A model generated the notes under the pieces. That model worked only from the letters and a program-made list of their open reading frames with translations, was not told the origin of the DNA and made no database searches. Shown here piece by piece: positions 28,392 to 37,708 of a stretch of 64,000 nucleotides of DNA (its first letter is position 1; the number at the start of each line of letters is the position of its first letter). Source of the stretch: Myxococcus qinghaiensis (lineage in GTDB: Bacteria > Myxococcota > Myxococcia > Myxococcales > Myxococcaceae); contig NZ_JAKCFA010000035.1 of NCBI RefSeq assembly GCF_024198215.1, positions 1-64,000 of the forward strand, given 5' to 3'. Made by a program: the position numbers and the translations under genes.

Positions 28392-28409
28392 CCTCCAGGC
28401 AGGGGAGCG

Positions 28410-29465
28410 CTACGGCGCCACTGGCAGCGGAGAGAGCCCCTCCTGTCCCCGAGCCTCGGACGCGTCCAGGTCCACCTGGGCGACGCGGCTCATGCGGTCC
28501 GCGTTGACGCGGGCCTGGACGTAGCGCGGGGACAGCCGGGTGGCGGTGGCGTACGCGGCGCGGGCCTCCTCCTTGCGGCCCAGCCGCTCCCACGCCACGC
28601 CGAGGTTGTTGTGCACGTAGGCCACGTTCGGCAGCAGCGCCGCGGCCTGCGCGAGCACCTCGGACGCCTTCGCGTTCTCTCCCGCGCGCAGGTACGCGAA
28701 GCCCAGGTTGTTGAGCGCGTAGCCATGCTCGGGCTCCAGGTGCACGGCCTGCTGGAAGCGGAGGATGGCCGACGTCAGCTCCCCGCCCATCAGATGCGCC
28801 CGGCCGAGCACCTGATACGCCTCCGCGTCCTCGGGGGCGCGCAGCACGGCCTCCTCGCCCACGCGCACCGCCTCCTCGTGCCGCCCCAGGGACACGAGCA
28901 GGCGGGCCTGCTGGATGAGGGCGCCCGCGTCCTCGGGCACCAGGTGGCCCAGCCGCGAGTACGCCAGCAGCGCGACGTCGGACTGGCCCTGGAGGCGGGC
29001 GAGCCGTGCGGCCTGGGTCAGCGCGTCCGTGTCGGCCGGGTCGTCATGCAGCGCGCGGCGCACCTCGGTGAGCGCGCCCGACACGTCCCCCAGCTCGCGC
29101 AGCGAGCGCGCGCGGCCCAGGTGGTCCACGCGCCGCCCGTGCTCGTGGGGCAGCGCCAGGGCGTCCTCGGGCGCGGGGCGGGGCGCCTGCTCGACGATGG
29201 AGGGCGTGACTTCCGGAGGGGTGAGCGGAATGAGTCGCGGGGCCTCGGCGAAGTCGCTCGGCACCACGGGGGCGACAGCGTCGCGGGTGCGCGCGTGCTG
29301 CTCGGCGAGCGCGAGCCACGGGCGCAGCGAGGCGGGCAGGGGCACGTCGGTCCACGCGGCCAGGCCGAGCGCGGCGAGGCAGGTGGGCAGCAGGGACTTC
29401 TTCAGCGCGGGGGGCAGGGTGAAACCCAGGGTGCGGCGGGTGGCCTTCCTCGTCCTCGGGCTCAT
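28410..29465 (-). CDS. TPR-repeat protein with N-terminal membrane segment
   Basis: 351 aa. A basic N-terminus (MSPRTRKATRRTLGF) leads to a moderately hydrophobic segment near 25-45 that may anchor it. From about residue 130 to 325 there are five or more tetratricopeptide repeats, for instance GYALNNLGFAYLRAGENAKA and AYVHNNLGVAWERLGRKEEA, with the usual W/LG/Y/A/F/P spacing. TPR arrays bind other proteins; no enzymatic motif is seen. The ATG at 29465 is chosen because the residues encoded further upstream are Arg/Pro-rich and not conserved-looking, although the frame stays open. It follows the same direction as, and lies upstream of, the PBP operon, but is separated from it by a terminator. 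Confidence 0.8.
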   Translation of the reverse strand: MSPRTRKATRRTLGFTLPPALKKSLLPTCLAALGLAAWTDVPLPASLRPWLALAEQHARTRDAVAPVVPSDFAEAPRLIPLTPPEVTPSIVEQAPRPAPEDALALPHEHGRRVDHLGRARSLRELGDVSGALTEVRRALHDDPADTDALTQAARLARLQGQSDVALLAYSRLGHLVPEDAGALIQQARLLVSLGRHEEAVRVGEEAVLRAPEDAEAYQVLGRAHLMGGELTSAILRFQQAVHLEPEHGYALNNLGFAYLRAGENAKASEVLAQAAALLPNVAYVHNNLGVAWERLGRKEEARAAYATATRLSPRYVQARVNADRMSRVAQVDLDASEARGQEGLSPLPVAP

Positions 29466-29661
29466 GGCGACCTCGACTCCAGGCGGGGCGTCCGAGAAGG
29501 ACGCTCCGAGAGGGCTCCTGTGGGAGTCCTCCCACCCGGGGCTATTGCGACGGGCGTGCCAGGGGCCTGCCCCGGGGGCGTGCGACGGGGTGTGTCCCTG
29601 AGGCCGCACGCGAGGGGGAAAACCGTGGCGAGGGCGTGGGTGTCGTGCGACGGTGCCCGCG

Positions 29662-30432
29662 ATGAAAATCGCCACCTGGAACGTGAACTCGGTACGGGCC
29701 CGGCAGGAGCGACTGCTCGAGTGGTTGAAGAGCGCGCAGCCGGACATCCTCTGCCTGCAGGAGCTGAAGTGCACGGAGGACGACTTCCCGTTGGAGGCCG
29801 TGCGCGACGCCGGCTACCACGCGGCGGTCCACGGGCAGAAGACCTACAACGGCGTGGCCATCCTCGCGAAGGAGGAGCCGCGTGACGTGGTGAAGGGGCT
29901 GTCGGACGGCGTGGATGACACGCACGCGCGCCTCATCGCCGCGACGGTGGCGGGCATCCGCGTGGTGAGCGCGTACGCGCCAAATGGCCAGACGGTGGAC
30001 TCGCCCCAGTACGAGTACAAGCTGGAGTGGTACGGCCGCCTGCGGCGCTACCTGGACACGCGGCACAAGCCCGACGAGGCGCTGGTGCTCGGGGGCGACT
30101 GGAACGTGGCGCCCGAGGACATCGACACCTACGACCCCAAGCTCTGGGAAGGCCAGACGCTCTTCACGCTGAAGGAGCGGGACGCGCTCCAGCGGCTGCG
30201 CGCCTTCGGGCTGACGGATGCGTACCGGAAGCTGTACCCGGACACGCAGCGCTTCTCGTGGTGGGACTACCGGATGCTCGGCTTCCCGAAGAACCTGGGG
30301 CTGCGCATCGACCACCTCTACGTGTCGGCGCCGCTGGTGCCTCGGTTGACGGGCGCGGACACGGACCGGGAGGCGCGCAAGGGCAAGCAGCCCTCGGACC
30401 ATGCGCCGGTGTGGCTGGAGCTGAAGGACTGA
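29662..30432 (+). CDS. xthA: exodeoxyribonuclease III (AP endonuclease)
   Basis: 256 aa, the standard length. It cuts abasic sites and trims 3' blocking groups in base excision repair. The signatures are all there: MKIATWNVNSVRAR at the N-terminus, the metal-binding glutamate in DILCLQELKC, GGDWNVAPEDID, the WWDYR loop and the catalytic SDHAPVWLEL near the C-terminus. The ATG at 29662 matches the family start exactly. The gene is followed after 16 nt by an esterase gene and may share its transcript. Confidence 0.96.
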   Translation: MKIATWNVNSVRARQERLLEWLKSAQPDILCLQELKCTEDDFPLEAVRDAGYHAAVHGQKTYNGVAILAKEEPRDVVKGLSDGVDDTHARLIAATVAGIRVVSAYAPNGQTVDSPQYEYKLEWYGRLRRYLDTRHKPDEALVLGGDWNVAPEDIDTYDPKLWEGQTLFTLKERDALQRLRAFGLTDAYRKLYPDTQRFSWWDYRMLGFPKNLGLRIDHLYVSAPLVPRLTGADTDREARKGKQPSDHAPVWLELKD

Positions 30433-30448
30433 AGTCGGGAGGACAGGC

Positions 30449-31303
30449 GTGACTCGGATGCGATGGCCGATGCTGTGCGTGGCGTTGGGGATGTTCCTCG
30501 TGGGCTGCGCGTCGACGGGAAAGCCTCCCGCCGCGCCCGAGCCCGTGCCCGCGCATCAACTCTTCACGCTCGCCTCGGCGACGCTGAAGGAGGAGCGGCG
30601 CATCGCCGTCTACACGCCTCCGGGGTACGACGCGGCGACGGACGCGCGCTTCCCGGTGCTCTACATGCCGGACGGTGGGCTCCAGGAGGACTTCCCGCAT
30701 GTCGCCTCGGCCGTCGACGCGGCGATTCGCGCGGGCGAGCTGCGGCCGGTGCTCGTGGTGGGCATCGAAAACACGGTGCGCCGGCGCGACATGACGGGGC
30801 CCACCACGGTGGCCAGTGACAAGGATATCGCTCCCGTCACCGGAGGCTCGGAGGCGTTCCGCGCGTTCATTCGCGACGAGCTGCTGCCGGAGGTCCGTCG
30901 GCGCTATCGCGTGACGGAGGAGCGGGCCATCATCGGCGAGTCGCTCGCGGGGCTGTTCATCGTGGAGACGTTCTTCCTGGAGCCGGAGCTGTTCGGCACG
31001 TACCTGGCCCTGAGCCCCAGCATCTGGTGGAACGCGGAGTCGCTGGTGCGTCAGGCGGGCGAGCGGCTCGCGGCCCGCGCGGACCTGCGCGCGGAGCTGT
31101 ACGTGTCGTCGGCGAACGAGGTGGATGACATCGTCCCCGCCGTCGCGCGGCTGCGGGAGGTTCTCCAGGCGAGCGCGCCCGTGGGCCTGAAGTGGGAGGT
31201 CGAGCCCCGGCCGGACCTTCGTCACGACAACATCTACCGGTCCTCCGCGCCGGCCGTGCTGCGCAAGTGGCTGCCACCGGTGCAGGGCGCGGCCGCGAGG
31301 TAA
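30449..31303 (+). CDS. lipoprotein esterase of the alpha/beta hydrolase fold (esterase D-like)
   Basis: 284 aa with a GTG start preceded by GGGAGG. The signal ends in a lipobox (MFLVGC). The mature part follows the putative esterase family: VLYMPDGGLQEDFPH, the nucleophile serine in RAIIGESLAGLF, LSPSIWWN, and a likely catalytic histidine in RPDLRHDNIYRSS. Relatives hydrolyse siderophore esters, S-formylglutathione or small acyl esters; the substrate is not predictable here. It is anchored in the membrane and faces the periplasm or outside. Confidence 0.82.
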   Translation: MTRMRWPMLCVALGMFLVGCASTGKPPAAPEPVPAHQLFTLASATLKEERRIAVYTPPGYDAATDARFPVLYMPDGGLQEDFPHVASAVDAAIRAGELRPVLVVGIENTVRRRDMTGPTTVASDKDIAPVTGGSEAFRAFIRDELLPEVRRRYRVTEERAIIGESLAGLFIVETFFLEPELFGTYLALSPSIWWNAESLVRQAGERLAARADLRAELYVSSANEVDDIVPAVARLREVLQASAPVGLKWEVEPRPDLRHDNIYRSSAPAVLRKWLPPVQGAAAR

Positions 31304-31350
31304 CGAGACGTTCCGCCTTCGGGCGCTGGCTGGAATAGAGTCGGCGTCCC

Positions 31351-32523
31351 ATGGCCGTCATCCGACTCGACTGTACGAAGTGCGACCGGACCTTTGCGCC
31401 GGGCGCCGTGCTCAACCTGTGCACGTCCTGCAGCGCACCGCTCTTCGCGCGCTATGACTTGGAGCGCGCGGCGAAGACGCTTCGGCCCGAGGCCCTGGCG
31501 ACGCGGGAGCGCTCCATGTGGCGCTACCACGAGGTCATGCCCGTGGAGGACCCGGCGCAGCGCCTCACCCTGGGCGAGGGCTTCACGCCGCTGCTCAAGG
31601 CACCGCGCCTGTCGGAGTGGCTGGGCCTGAAGCACGTCATGGTGAAGGACGAGGGAGGAAATCCCACCGGCTCGTTCAAGGCGCGCGGCCTGTCGGCGGC
31701 GGTGACGATGGCGAAGGTGCTGGGCGCGAAGGCGGTGTGTCTACCGTCGGCGGGAAATGCCGGGAGCGCGCTGGCGGCCTATGCGGCGCGAGGGGGCCTG
31801 GAGGCCCATGTCTTCGTGCCCAAGGACATCGCGAGCCTCTTCCTGATGGAGACCCGTGCCTACGGCGCGCACGTCGAGACGGTGGATGGCCTCATCACCG
31901 ACGCGGGGCGGGTCTGCGCGGGGCTCGCGCGTGAGCATGGCTGGTACGAGTGCGCCACGCTGAAGGAGCCCTATCGCGTGGAGGGCAAGAAGACGATGGG
32001 CTACGAGCTGGCGGAGCAGCTCGGCTGGACGCTGCCGGACGTCATCCTCTACCCGACGGGTGGCGGCACCGGGCTCATCGGCATGTGGAAGGCGTTCGAG
32101 GAGATGGAGACCATGGGGCTCATCGGCTCGAAGCGCCCGAGGATGGTCGCGGTGCAGGCCGAAGGGTGCGCGCCCATCGTGAAGGCCCACGCGGAGGGCC
32201 AGCCGGATGCCCCCATGTGGCCCGGGGCGACGACGCATGCGCACGGCCTGCGGGTGCCCAAGGCGCTGGGTGACTTCCTCATCCTCCGCGCCGTGAAGGC
32301 CAGCGGAGGGACGGCCATCTCCGTCACCGAGGAGGAGATCGTGCAGGGCACGAAGGAACTCGCGGCCGCCGAGGGACTCTTCGCGGCACCGGAGGGCGGT
32401 GCGTGCGTGGCCGCGCTGCGCAAGCTCCAGTCCGCCGGACAGGTGACGCCGGACGAATCCGTGGTGGTCTTCAACACGGGCACCGGCTTCAAGTACGTGG
32501 AGAACATGGCCCCGCTCTGGTGA
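31351..32523 (+). CDS. thrC: threonine synthase
   Basis: 390 aa. It is a PLP enzyme converting O-phosphohomoserine to threonine. It begins with a small zinc ribbon (CTKCDRTF...CTSC), then the LGEGFTPLL motif, the PLP-lysine in GNPTGSFKARGLSAAV, the SAGNAGSALAAYAAR loop, and the phosphate-cup YPTGGGTGLIGMWKAF. The C-terminal NTGTGFKY is typical. This is the shorter bacterial/archaeal class with the N-terminal Cys pairs. No other threonine genes are adjacent. Confidence 0.93.
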   Translation: MAVIRLDCTKCDRTFAPGAVLNLCTSCSAPLFARYDLERAAKTLRPEALATRERSMWRYHEVMPVEDPAQRLTLGEGFTPLLKAPRLSEWLGLKHVMVKDEGGNPTGSFKARGLSAAVTMAKVLGAKAVCLPSAGNAGSALAAYAARGGLEAHVFVPKDIASLFLMETRAYGAHVETVDGLITDAGRVCAGLAREHGWYECATLKEPYRVEGKKTMGYELAEQLGWTLPDVILYPTGGGTGLIGMWKAFEEMETMGLIGSKRPRMVAVQAEGCAPIVKAHAEGQPDAPMWPGATTHAHGLRVPKALGDFLILRAVKASGGTAISVTEEEIVQGTKELAAAEGLFAAPEGGACVAALRKLQSAGQVTPDESVVVFNTGTGFKYVENMAPLW

Positions 32524-32542
32524 GCGCGAAAGGGACAGGCGC

Positions 32543-33379
32543 ATGACAATGCACGAAGCGAACTCGTTGCGATGGATGCGCCTGCTCATGAGTGGAGCGT
32601 TGGCGCTGGGCCTGACCCACTGCGGAACTCCACGAACCGTCACGCGCGAGGACCCGGCCACCCAGGTCCAGGCCGCGCCCCCGGTGTCGACGGATGGCCG
32701 CGTGCACGCCCGCCCCAGCGCGGCGGTCACCGAGCCCGGACTCGTGGGATTGCATCCGCTGGGCCTTGGCGGCGGCAAGCGAGACGGCCTGCTCTACGTG
32801 CCCCGCTCCTATCGCCAGGAGCACCCCGCGCCCCTGATGGTGCTGCTGCACGGCGCGATGGGAAACGCGGCGCAGATGCTGGAGGTGACGCAGGCGCTGG
32901 CGGAGGCCGAGGGCCTCATCCTGGTGATTCCGGAGTCGCGAGGCGTGACGTGGGACCACAAGCTCGCGACGGGCAGTGAGGACCTGGCCTTCATCGACCG
33001 GGCCCTGACCCACGTCTTCGCGCGCTATGCGGTGGCGAAGGAGCAGCTCTCCGTCGCGGGCTTCTCGGATGGCGCGTCGTATGCGCTGGCGCTCGGCATC
33101 CTCAACGGAGACCTGTTCCCGCGCATCCTCGCCTTCTCACCCGGGTTCGTTCACGCGGCGGACCCTAGGGGCGTGCCGCGGGTCTTCATCGCCCATGGTG
33201 ACAAGGACGCGGTGCTGCCCGTCGAGAAGAGCGGCCGTCGCATCGTCGCCGAGCTGGGCGCGGCGGGCTTCGACGTGCGCTACCTCGAGTTCGCCGGAGG
33301 CCACTCCCTGCCTCCGGACGTGCTTCGTGCCGCCGCACTGTGGCTTCACGAGCCGGCTTCACCCGTGAGCGCGGAATAG
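32543..33379 (+). CDS. exported alpha/beta hydrolase (phospholipase/carboxylesterase type)
   Basis: 278 aa. An N-terminal hydrophobic segment ends at LGLTHCG, possibly a weak lipobox, followed by a Pro/Ala linker. The hydrolase core has MVLLHGAMGNAAQMLE (oxyanion), the nucleophile in VAGFSDGASYALAL, an aspartate in FIAHGDKDAVLPVE and the histidine in FAGGHSLPPDVL: a complete Ser-Asp-His triad. It belongs with feruloyl-esterase/PHB-depolymerase-like or carboxylesterase proteins; the substrate is unknown. It lies 19 nt after thrC. Confidence 0.82.
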   Translation: MTMHEANSLRWMRLLMSGALALGLTHCGTPRTVTREDPATQVQAAPPVSTDGRVHARPSAAVTEPGLVGLHPLGLGGGKRDGLLYVPRSYRQEHPAPLMVLLHGAMGNAAQMLEVTQALAEAEGLILVIPESRGVTWDHKLATGSEDLAFIDRALTHVFARYAVAKEQLSVAGFSDGASYALALGILNGDLFPRILAFSPGFVHAADPRGVPRVFIAHGDKDAVLPVEKSGRRIVAELGAAGFDVRYLEFAGGHSLPPDVLRAAALWLHEPASPVSAE

Positions 33380-33392
33380 CCTCAGGTCTTCC

Positions 33393-34256
33393 TCACAGCC
33401 ACTTCGGACGAACCCAGTCCAGGAAGCGGTCCTTGGCCTTCTCCAGGGGCTCCGTCACGTTGTCCCAGACCTCCTTGCCCGCTTCCTTCAGGCCTTCGAC
33501 AATCTGGTCCTTGAGCTCCTTCAGCTCTCCAGTGGCCTTGGAGAAGTCCCAGTTCGGGTCGCCCTTGCCCGCGCGCAGCTCCTTCACCGCCGCGTCGAGA
33601 TACGCGGTCTGGTCCTTGCCGCTCTCTCCAACGAACGGACGCTTGCCGTCGAAGTAGCCCTGGCGGACGGCGTCCTGGATGAGTTCGCCCTGCTGCTCGG
33701 GGTTGAGGTCTCCCCACTTCTTGCCGTCGTTGACGCCCGCTTCCCAGTCGTAGCCCTGTCCCGCGCTCTGGGCGACCAGGGCCTTGGCGGCGTAGTCCGC
33801 GCCATGGTTCTGGTATTGCCAGACGTGGGTGGCCTCGTGGGTGAGCAGGTCCTTCGACGGCGGGAAGTTCGTCGGAGAGCCGTCCTGCGCCTTCGGATTG
33901 ACGAGAATCTTGTTCCCGGCGGTGAAGGCGGGCGTGTAGCGGCTCAGGTTGTCGAAGAGGGAGGCGGGGCCCTCCACCACGCGGACCTTGTCCAGGTCCA
34001 CGCTGTCTCCGAAGACGCCCTTCAGGTCCTTCTTCTGCGCGTCCGTCAGCGGCTTGCCCTCGAGCTTCTCCGCGGCGTCCAGGACCTTCTTGAGGACCTC
34101 CTTGCCGGGGATGGGCGCGGAGGGGATGAACTCATCCACGATGTTCGAGGCCACCGACTGCGCCGCCACCGGCTTCGCCTGGGCCTTGGGCGCCACTTCC
34201 TCCTCGGGCCGGCGATAGGGAACAGTCCGTTGATTCTGGATGCGAACAGGGGCCAT
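33393..34256 (-). CDS. DUF4157-like putative metallopeptidase domain protein
   Basis: 287 aa, no signal peptide. Residues 65-160 resemble the DUF4157 domain: a region containing NKILVNPKAQ before the zinc-protease motif HEATH (His140-Glu141-x-x-His144) in LLTHEATHVWQYQNHG. The C-terminal third is Lys/Glu-rich and helical (GELKELKDQIVEGLKEAGKE). Family knowledge: DUF4157 modules occur in polymorphic toxins and in cargo of extracellular contractile injection systems, where they may self-process or help loading. Here no toxin domain follows, so it could be a processing factor or remnant. The ATG at 34256 is picked because the upstream extension is unlike the family. Confidence 0.7.
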   Translation of the reverse strand: MAPVRIQNQRTVPYRRPEEEVAPKAQAKPVAAQSVASNIVDEFIPSAPIPGKEVLKKVLDAAEKLEGKPLTDAQKKDLKGVFGDSVDLDKVRVVEGPASLFDNLSRYTPAFTAGNKILVNPKAQDGSPTNFPPSKDLLTHEATHVWQYQNHGADYAAKALVAQSAGQGYDWEAGVNDGKKWGDLNPEQQGELIQDAVRQGYFDGKRPFVGESGKDQTAYLDAAVKELRAGKGDPNWDFSKATGELKELKDQIVEGLKEAGKEVWDNVTEPLEKAKDRFLDWVRPKWL

Positions 34257-34349
34257 CGCGTGACTCCTCGGGGAGAGGGGGGCTGAGTCATTTGAATTGT
34301 CCGAAGTCGCCTCCCTTTTGTTTCCTCGAATTGTGAGATGTGTGAGTCC

Positions 34350-34547
34350 ATGACGACGCCACCGCCCGAGTCCCTCCCGTTTCCGGAGAGCCTCTGCCAC
34401 CGCTGTGCGGCGCCTCCGCGCTATGTGCAGACGCGGACATCCGTCTTCATCATGTGCCCGCTGCTGCCGGGGAAGTACCCGCCGCAGCCGGTGCGGGCTT
34501 GCGCGCTCTTTCGTCCCGCGGAACCCAAGCCCCCGGAGCGCGACTGA
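34350..34547 (+). CDS. small conserved-looking Cys-containing protein
   Basis: About 65 aa (four more if the ATG at 34338 is used). It contains ESLCHRCAAPPRYVQTRTSV and MCPLLPGKYPPQPVRACALF: a CxxC pair and two further cysteines, which may bind a metal such as zinc. The codon third positions are GC-rich as in real genes here. It is divergent from the DUF4157-like gene. Function unknown; I have the impression that similar short proteins occur in other myxobacteria but cannot check. Confidence 0.55.
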   Translation: MTTPPPESLPFPESLCHRCAAPPRYVQTRTSVFIMCPLLPGKYPPQPVRACALFRPAEPKPPERD

Positions 34548-34673
34548 CTGCGTCAGGGCAACGGAGGAAGCAGGCCCTCGGCGTCGCGGGCAGGCCGGCG
34601 GCCAGGGCGATTGCGAGCGACTCTGGCCGTCCCCAACTGTGGCGCGCAGTCCAGTGACTGGGAGGGGGACTTG

Positions 34674-35228
34674 ATGGTTGCCAGGAAGAACACGCGCGCT
34701 TCGACGCGCACCCGCACGATGACGCCCCGGAAGAAGCGGACGGTGTCCCGCACGCGCAGCACCAAGGCGCGCCGCGTCAGCGCCACGAGTCGGCGCCGCG
34801 TGGGGACTCGTGCCACCACCGCGAGCAGCAGCAGGTACACGCGGCCCGCGCTGAGAGAGCGCCTCAAGAAGCGCCTCATGGCGGGCACTCGCGGCGGACG
34901 CGCGGGGCAGTGGAGCGCTCGCAAGGCGCAGCTCCTTGCGACGGAGTACGCGAAGGCCGGAGGCGGCTATCGCGGCCGGAAGACGGGGACCCAGAAGTCG
35001 CTGACGGCGTGGACCCGTGAGGAGTGGGGGACGCGGACGGGTGGCACGCGTGCGCGTCGGGGCGCCACCACCGCTCGCTACCTTCCGAAGAAGGCGTGGA
35101 GCCGGCTCAGCGCGCGGCAGAAGCAGTCCACGGACCGCCGCAAGCGCGTGGCGTCACGCCGGGGACAGCAGTACGTGGCGAACACGCCGGCCGCGCGTCG
35201 TGCCCGGAAGATGGCGTCGCGGCGATGA
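34674..35228 (+). CDS. DUF5872-type very basic protein
   Basis: 184 aa, extremely rich in Arg, Lys, Thr and Ser. The first 50 residues are a basic disordered tail. Residues 75-180 carry the DUF5872-like pattern: GGRAGQWSARKAQLLATEYA, KSLTAWTREEWGT, TARYLPKKAWSRLSARQKQS and RGQQYVANTPAARRAR. The composition suggests binding to DNA or RNA, a chromatin-like role being possible; no function is established for the family. The ATG at 34674 follows GGAGGGGG, fixing the start. It stands alone between unrelated genes. Confidence 0.8.
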   Translation: MVARKNTRASTRTRTMTPRKKRTVSRTRSTKARRVSATSRRRVGTRATTASSSRYTRPALRERLKKRLMAGTRGGRAGQWSARKAQLLATEYAKAGGGYRGRKTGTQKSLTAWTREEWGTRTGGTRARRGATTARYLPKKAWSRLSARQKQSTDRRKRVASRRGQQYVANTPAARRARKMASRR

Positions 35229-35273
35229 CGCCCTGGAGGTCCGCCGTGCACTGACGCGCGGCGGACTCCCGGC

Positions 35274-35477
35274 TCAGCAGCAGCGCCCGCCGCCACCGCG
35301 ATACCGGGCCGCCATGCGCTCGTCGAAGAACTCCTCGTAGCTCATCACTGGACGCTCGGGATGGTGCGAGCGCAGGTGCGCCACGTAGGTGTCGTAGTCG
35401 GGGACGCCAATCATCAGCCGCGCGGTCCTCACGGCCCGGCTCCAGCCCAGCCTCAGCGCCTCTCGAAGCGCGCCCAT
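35274..35477 (-). CDS. ybdD: YbdD/YjiX family protein (Cys-ending member)
   Basis: 67 aa. [20 protein letters not shown] and [19 protein letters not shown] are the hallmarks of the YbdD family, nearly always found directly after a CstA-type transporter as here. Some relatives end in Cys-Sec just before the stop; this one ends Arg-Cys-Cys followed by TGA. Family knowledge: YbdD-type proteins are needed for or modulate pyruvate/peptide uptake by the partner transporter (BtsT/CstA). The start is one base after the cstA stop (TGAGATG), giving tight coupling. Confidence 0.9.
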   Translation of the reverse strand: MGALREALRLGWSRAVRTARLMIGVPDYDTYVAHLRSHHPERPVMSYEEFFDERMAARYRGGGGRCC

Positions 35478-35478
35478 C

Positions 35479-37554
35479 TCAACCGCCCTCCGACGTCAGA
35501 GGGACATAGGGCGTCTCGTTCGCCGTGGGGACCGAGGAGCGGCGCGCCGCGAGCGCGGAGCGGAGACCGAAGGCCACCGTCGCGAGCACCAGCAGCATGA
35601 AGAAGCCAGTGAGGGCGGCATCCAGGTAGTCGTTGAAGATGATGCGCTGCATGTCCTCCACCGACCGCGCGGGGGAGAGCACCTTGCCGGCGCTGGCCGC
35701 GGCCGAGAAATCACGCGCGTGGGCGACGAAGCTGATGCGCGGGTCTCCGCCGAACACCTTCTGCCAGCCCGCGACGAGCGTGCAGCACACCAGCCACGCG
35801 GCGGGGAGGGCGGGAATCCACAGGAAGCGCTCGCGCTTCATCTTCACGAAGACGACGCACACCAGGGTCAGCGCGATGGCCGCGAGCATCTGGTTGGCGA
35901 TGCCGAACAAGGGCCAGAGCGTGTTGATGCCGCCCAGCGGGTCCACCACGCCTTGATAGAGGAAGTACCCCCAGCCGGCGACACAGAGGGCCGTGGCGAT
36001 GAGGTTGGCGCCCCAGGACTCGGTCCGCTTGAGGGGCGCGTACACCAGGCCCGCCAGCTCCTGAATCATGAAGCGGCCCACGCGGGTGCCCGCGTCCACG
36101 GTGGTGAGGATGAACAGGGCCTCGAAGAGGATGGCGTAGTGGTACCAGAACGCCATCATCCCCTCGCCCGCCACCAGCCCGTGGAGGATCTGCGCCATGC
36201 CCACCGCGAGCGTCGGGGCGCCGCCCGCGCGCGAGAGGATGGAGGACTCGCCGATGTCCTTCGCCGTCTGGGTCAGCACCTCGGGGGTGATGACGAAGCC
36301 CCACTCGGTGATGGTGCGCGCGGCCTGCTCCACCGTCGTCCCAATCAGGGCCGGCGGGGCATTCATGGCGAAGTACACCCCGGGCTGGAGCACCGTCGCG
36401 GAGATGAGCGCCATGATGGCGACGAAGGCCTCCATCAGCATCGCGCCATAGCCCACCATCTTCGCGTCGCGCTCGTTGGCGAGCATCTTGGGCGTGGTGC
36501 CCGACGCGATGAGGGCGTGCCACCCGGACACCGCGCCGCAGGCGATGGTGATGAACAGGAAGGGGAAGAGGCTGCCGGAGAACACCGGGCCGCTGCCGTC
36601 CGTGAAGCGCGTGGTCGCCGGCATCCGCAGCTCCGGCGCGGCCAGGATGATTCCCACCGCCAGCACCATGACGGTGCCAATCTTGAGGAAGGTGGAGAGG
36701 TAGTCGCGAGGCGCCAGGAGCAGCCACACCGGCAGCACCGACGCGCAGAAGCCGTAGCCGATGAGCAGCCACGCCAGGGCCTTGCTGTCGAAGGTGAAGA
36801 AGGGCGCCCACGCGGCCGACTCTGCGACGCGGCCACCCAGCCAGATGGACAGCATCAGGAGCACGAAGCCGGCCACGGAGACCTCGAGCACGCGGCCCCG
36901 TCGGATGTAGCGCAGGTACAGCCCCATCATCAGGGCGATGGGAATGGTCATCGCGACGGTGAAGGTGCCCCAGGGACTGTGGGTCAGCGCCTTGACGACG
37001 ACGAGCGCCAGCACCGCGAGGATGATCATCATGATCATCAACACGCCCACCATCGCCACCACTCCGGCTGCGGGGCCCAGTTCCATGCGGACCATGTCAC
37101 CCAGGGACTTGCCGTCGCGGCGGATGGAGAGGAACAGCACGGTGAAGTCCTGCACCGCGCCCGCGAGCACGACGCCCGCGAGAATCCACAGCGTGCCGGG
37201 CAGGTAGCCCATCTGCGCGGCCAGCACGGGGCCCACCAGCGGACCTGCGCCGGCGATGGCGGCGAAGTGGTGGCCGAACAGCACCCACTTGTCCGTGGGC
37301 ACGTAGTCCAGTCCGTCATTGTGGCGCAGGGCGGGGGTGGCTCGCGTGGCGTCGAGTCGCAGCGCCTTGTCGGCGATGAATCGGCCATAGAAGCGATAGC
37401 CGATGAAGAACACGCAGACGGAGGCGACCAGCAGCCAGATGGCGTTGATGGACTCCCCCCGGTGCAGCGCCACGGTGCCCAGACAGAAGGCTCCGACGAG
37501 CGCGACGAGGGCCCACCCCAGCAGGGGGGCGAGGCGGCGTGGCGGGGGACTCAT
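35479..37554 (-). CDS. cstA: CstA-type carbon starvation transporter
   Basis: 691 aa with about 16-18 hydrophobic segments. CstA signatures include [20 protein letters not shown], the [20 protein letters not shown] loop, [20 protein letters not shown], and the central [20 protein letters not shown]. It is a proton- or sodium-linked inner-membrane importer of pyruvate and/or peptides induced on carbon limitation. The ATG at 37554 is preferred over a TTG at 37569 because GGAG lies upstream at suitable distance. It is co-transcribed with ybdD. Confidence 0.93.
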   Translation of the reverse strand: MSPPPRRLAPLLGWALVALVGAFCLGTVALHRGESINAIWLLVASVCVFFIGYRFYGRFIADKALRLDATRATPALRHNDGLDYVPTDKWVLFGHHFAAIAGAGPLVGPVLAAQMGYLPGTLWILAGVVLAGAVQDFTVLFLSIRRDGKSLGDMVRMELGPAAGVVAMVGVLMIMMIILAVLALVVVKALTHSPWGTFTVAMTIPIALMMGLYLRYIRRGRVLEVSVAGFVLLMLSIWLGGRVAESAAWAPFFTFDSKALAWLLIGYGFCASVLPVWLLLAPRDYLSTFLKIGTVMVLAVGIILAAPELRMPATTRFTDGSGPVFSGSLFPFLFITIACGAVSGWHALIASGTTPKMLANERDAKMVGYGAMLMEAFVAIMALISATVLQPGVYFAMNAPPALIGTTVEQAARTITEWGFVITPEVLTQTAKDIGESSILSRAGGAPTLAVGMAQILHGLVAGEGMMAFWYHYAILFEALFILTTVDAGTRVGRFMIQELAGLVYAPLKRTESWGANLIATALCVAGWGYFLYQGVVDPLGGINTLWPLFGIANQMLAAIALTLVCVVFVKMKRERFLWIPALPAAWLVCCTLVAGWQKVFGGDPRISFVAHARDFSAAASAGKVLSPARSVEDMQRIIFNDYLDAALTGFFMLLVLATVAFGLRSALAARRSSVPTANETPYVPLTSEGG

Positions 37555-37708
37555 GGACGGAAGCTCCAAGGCGGGCTCCCGAAGTCGGAGCGCGGCGAGC
37601 TTCCCTGGTAACGCCGCCCGCCGCGAAGTGCGCGGTGTCCCCTCGGGAGGGGACGTGTTGGCTTCTCCGCACTCGTGGCGGGAATGGCCCCGGTACTGTC
37701 CGAGGGGG

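Noticed and set aside
35265-35280. Reading the TGA after Cys-Cys of the YbdD protein as selenocysteine
   Set aside because: No stop codon follows directly as in Cys-Sec-stop relatives, and no SECIS-like hairpin was evident; TGA is taken as the stop.
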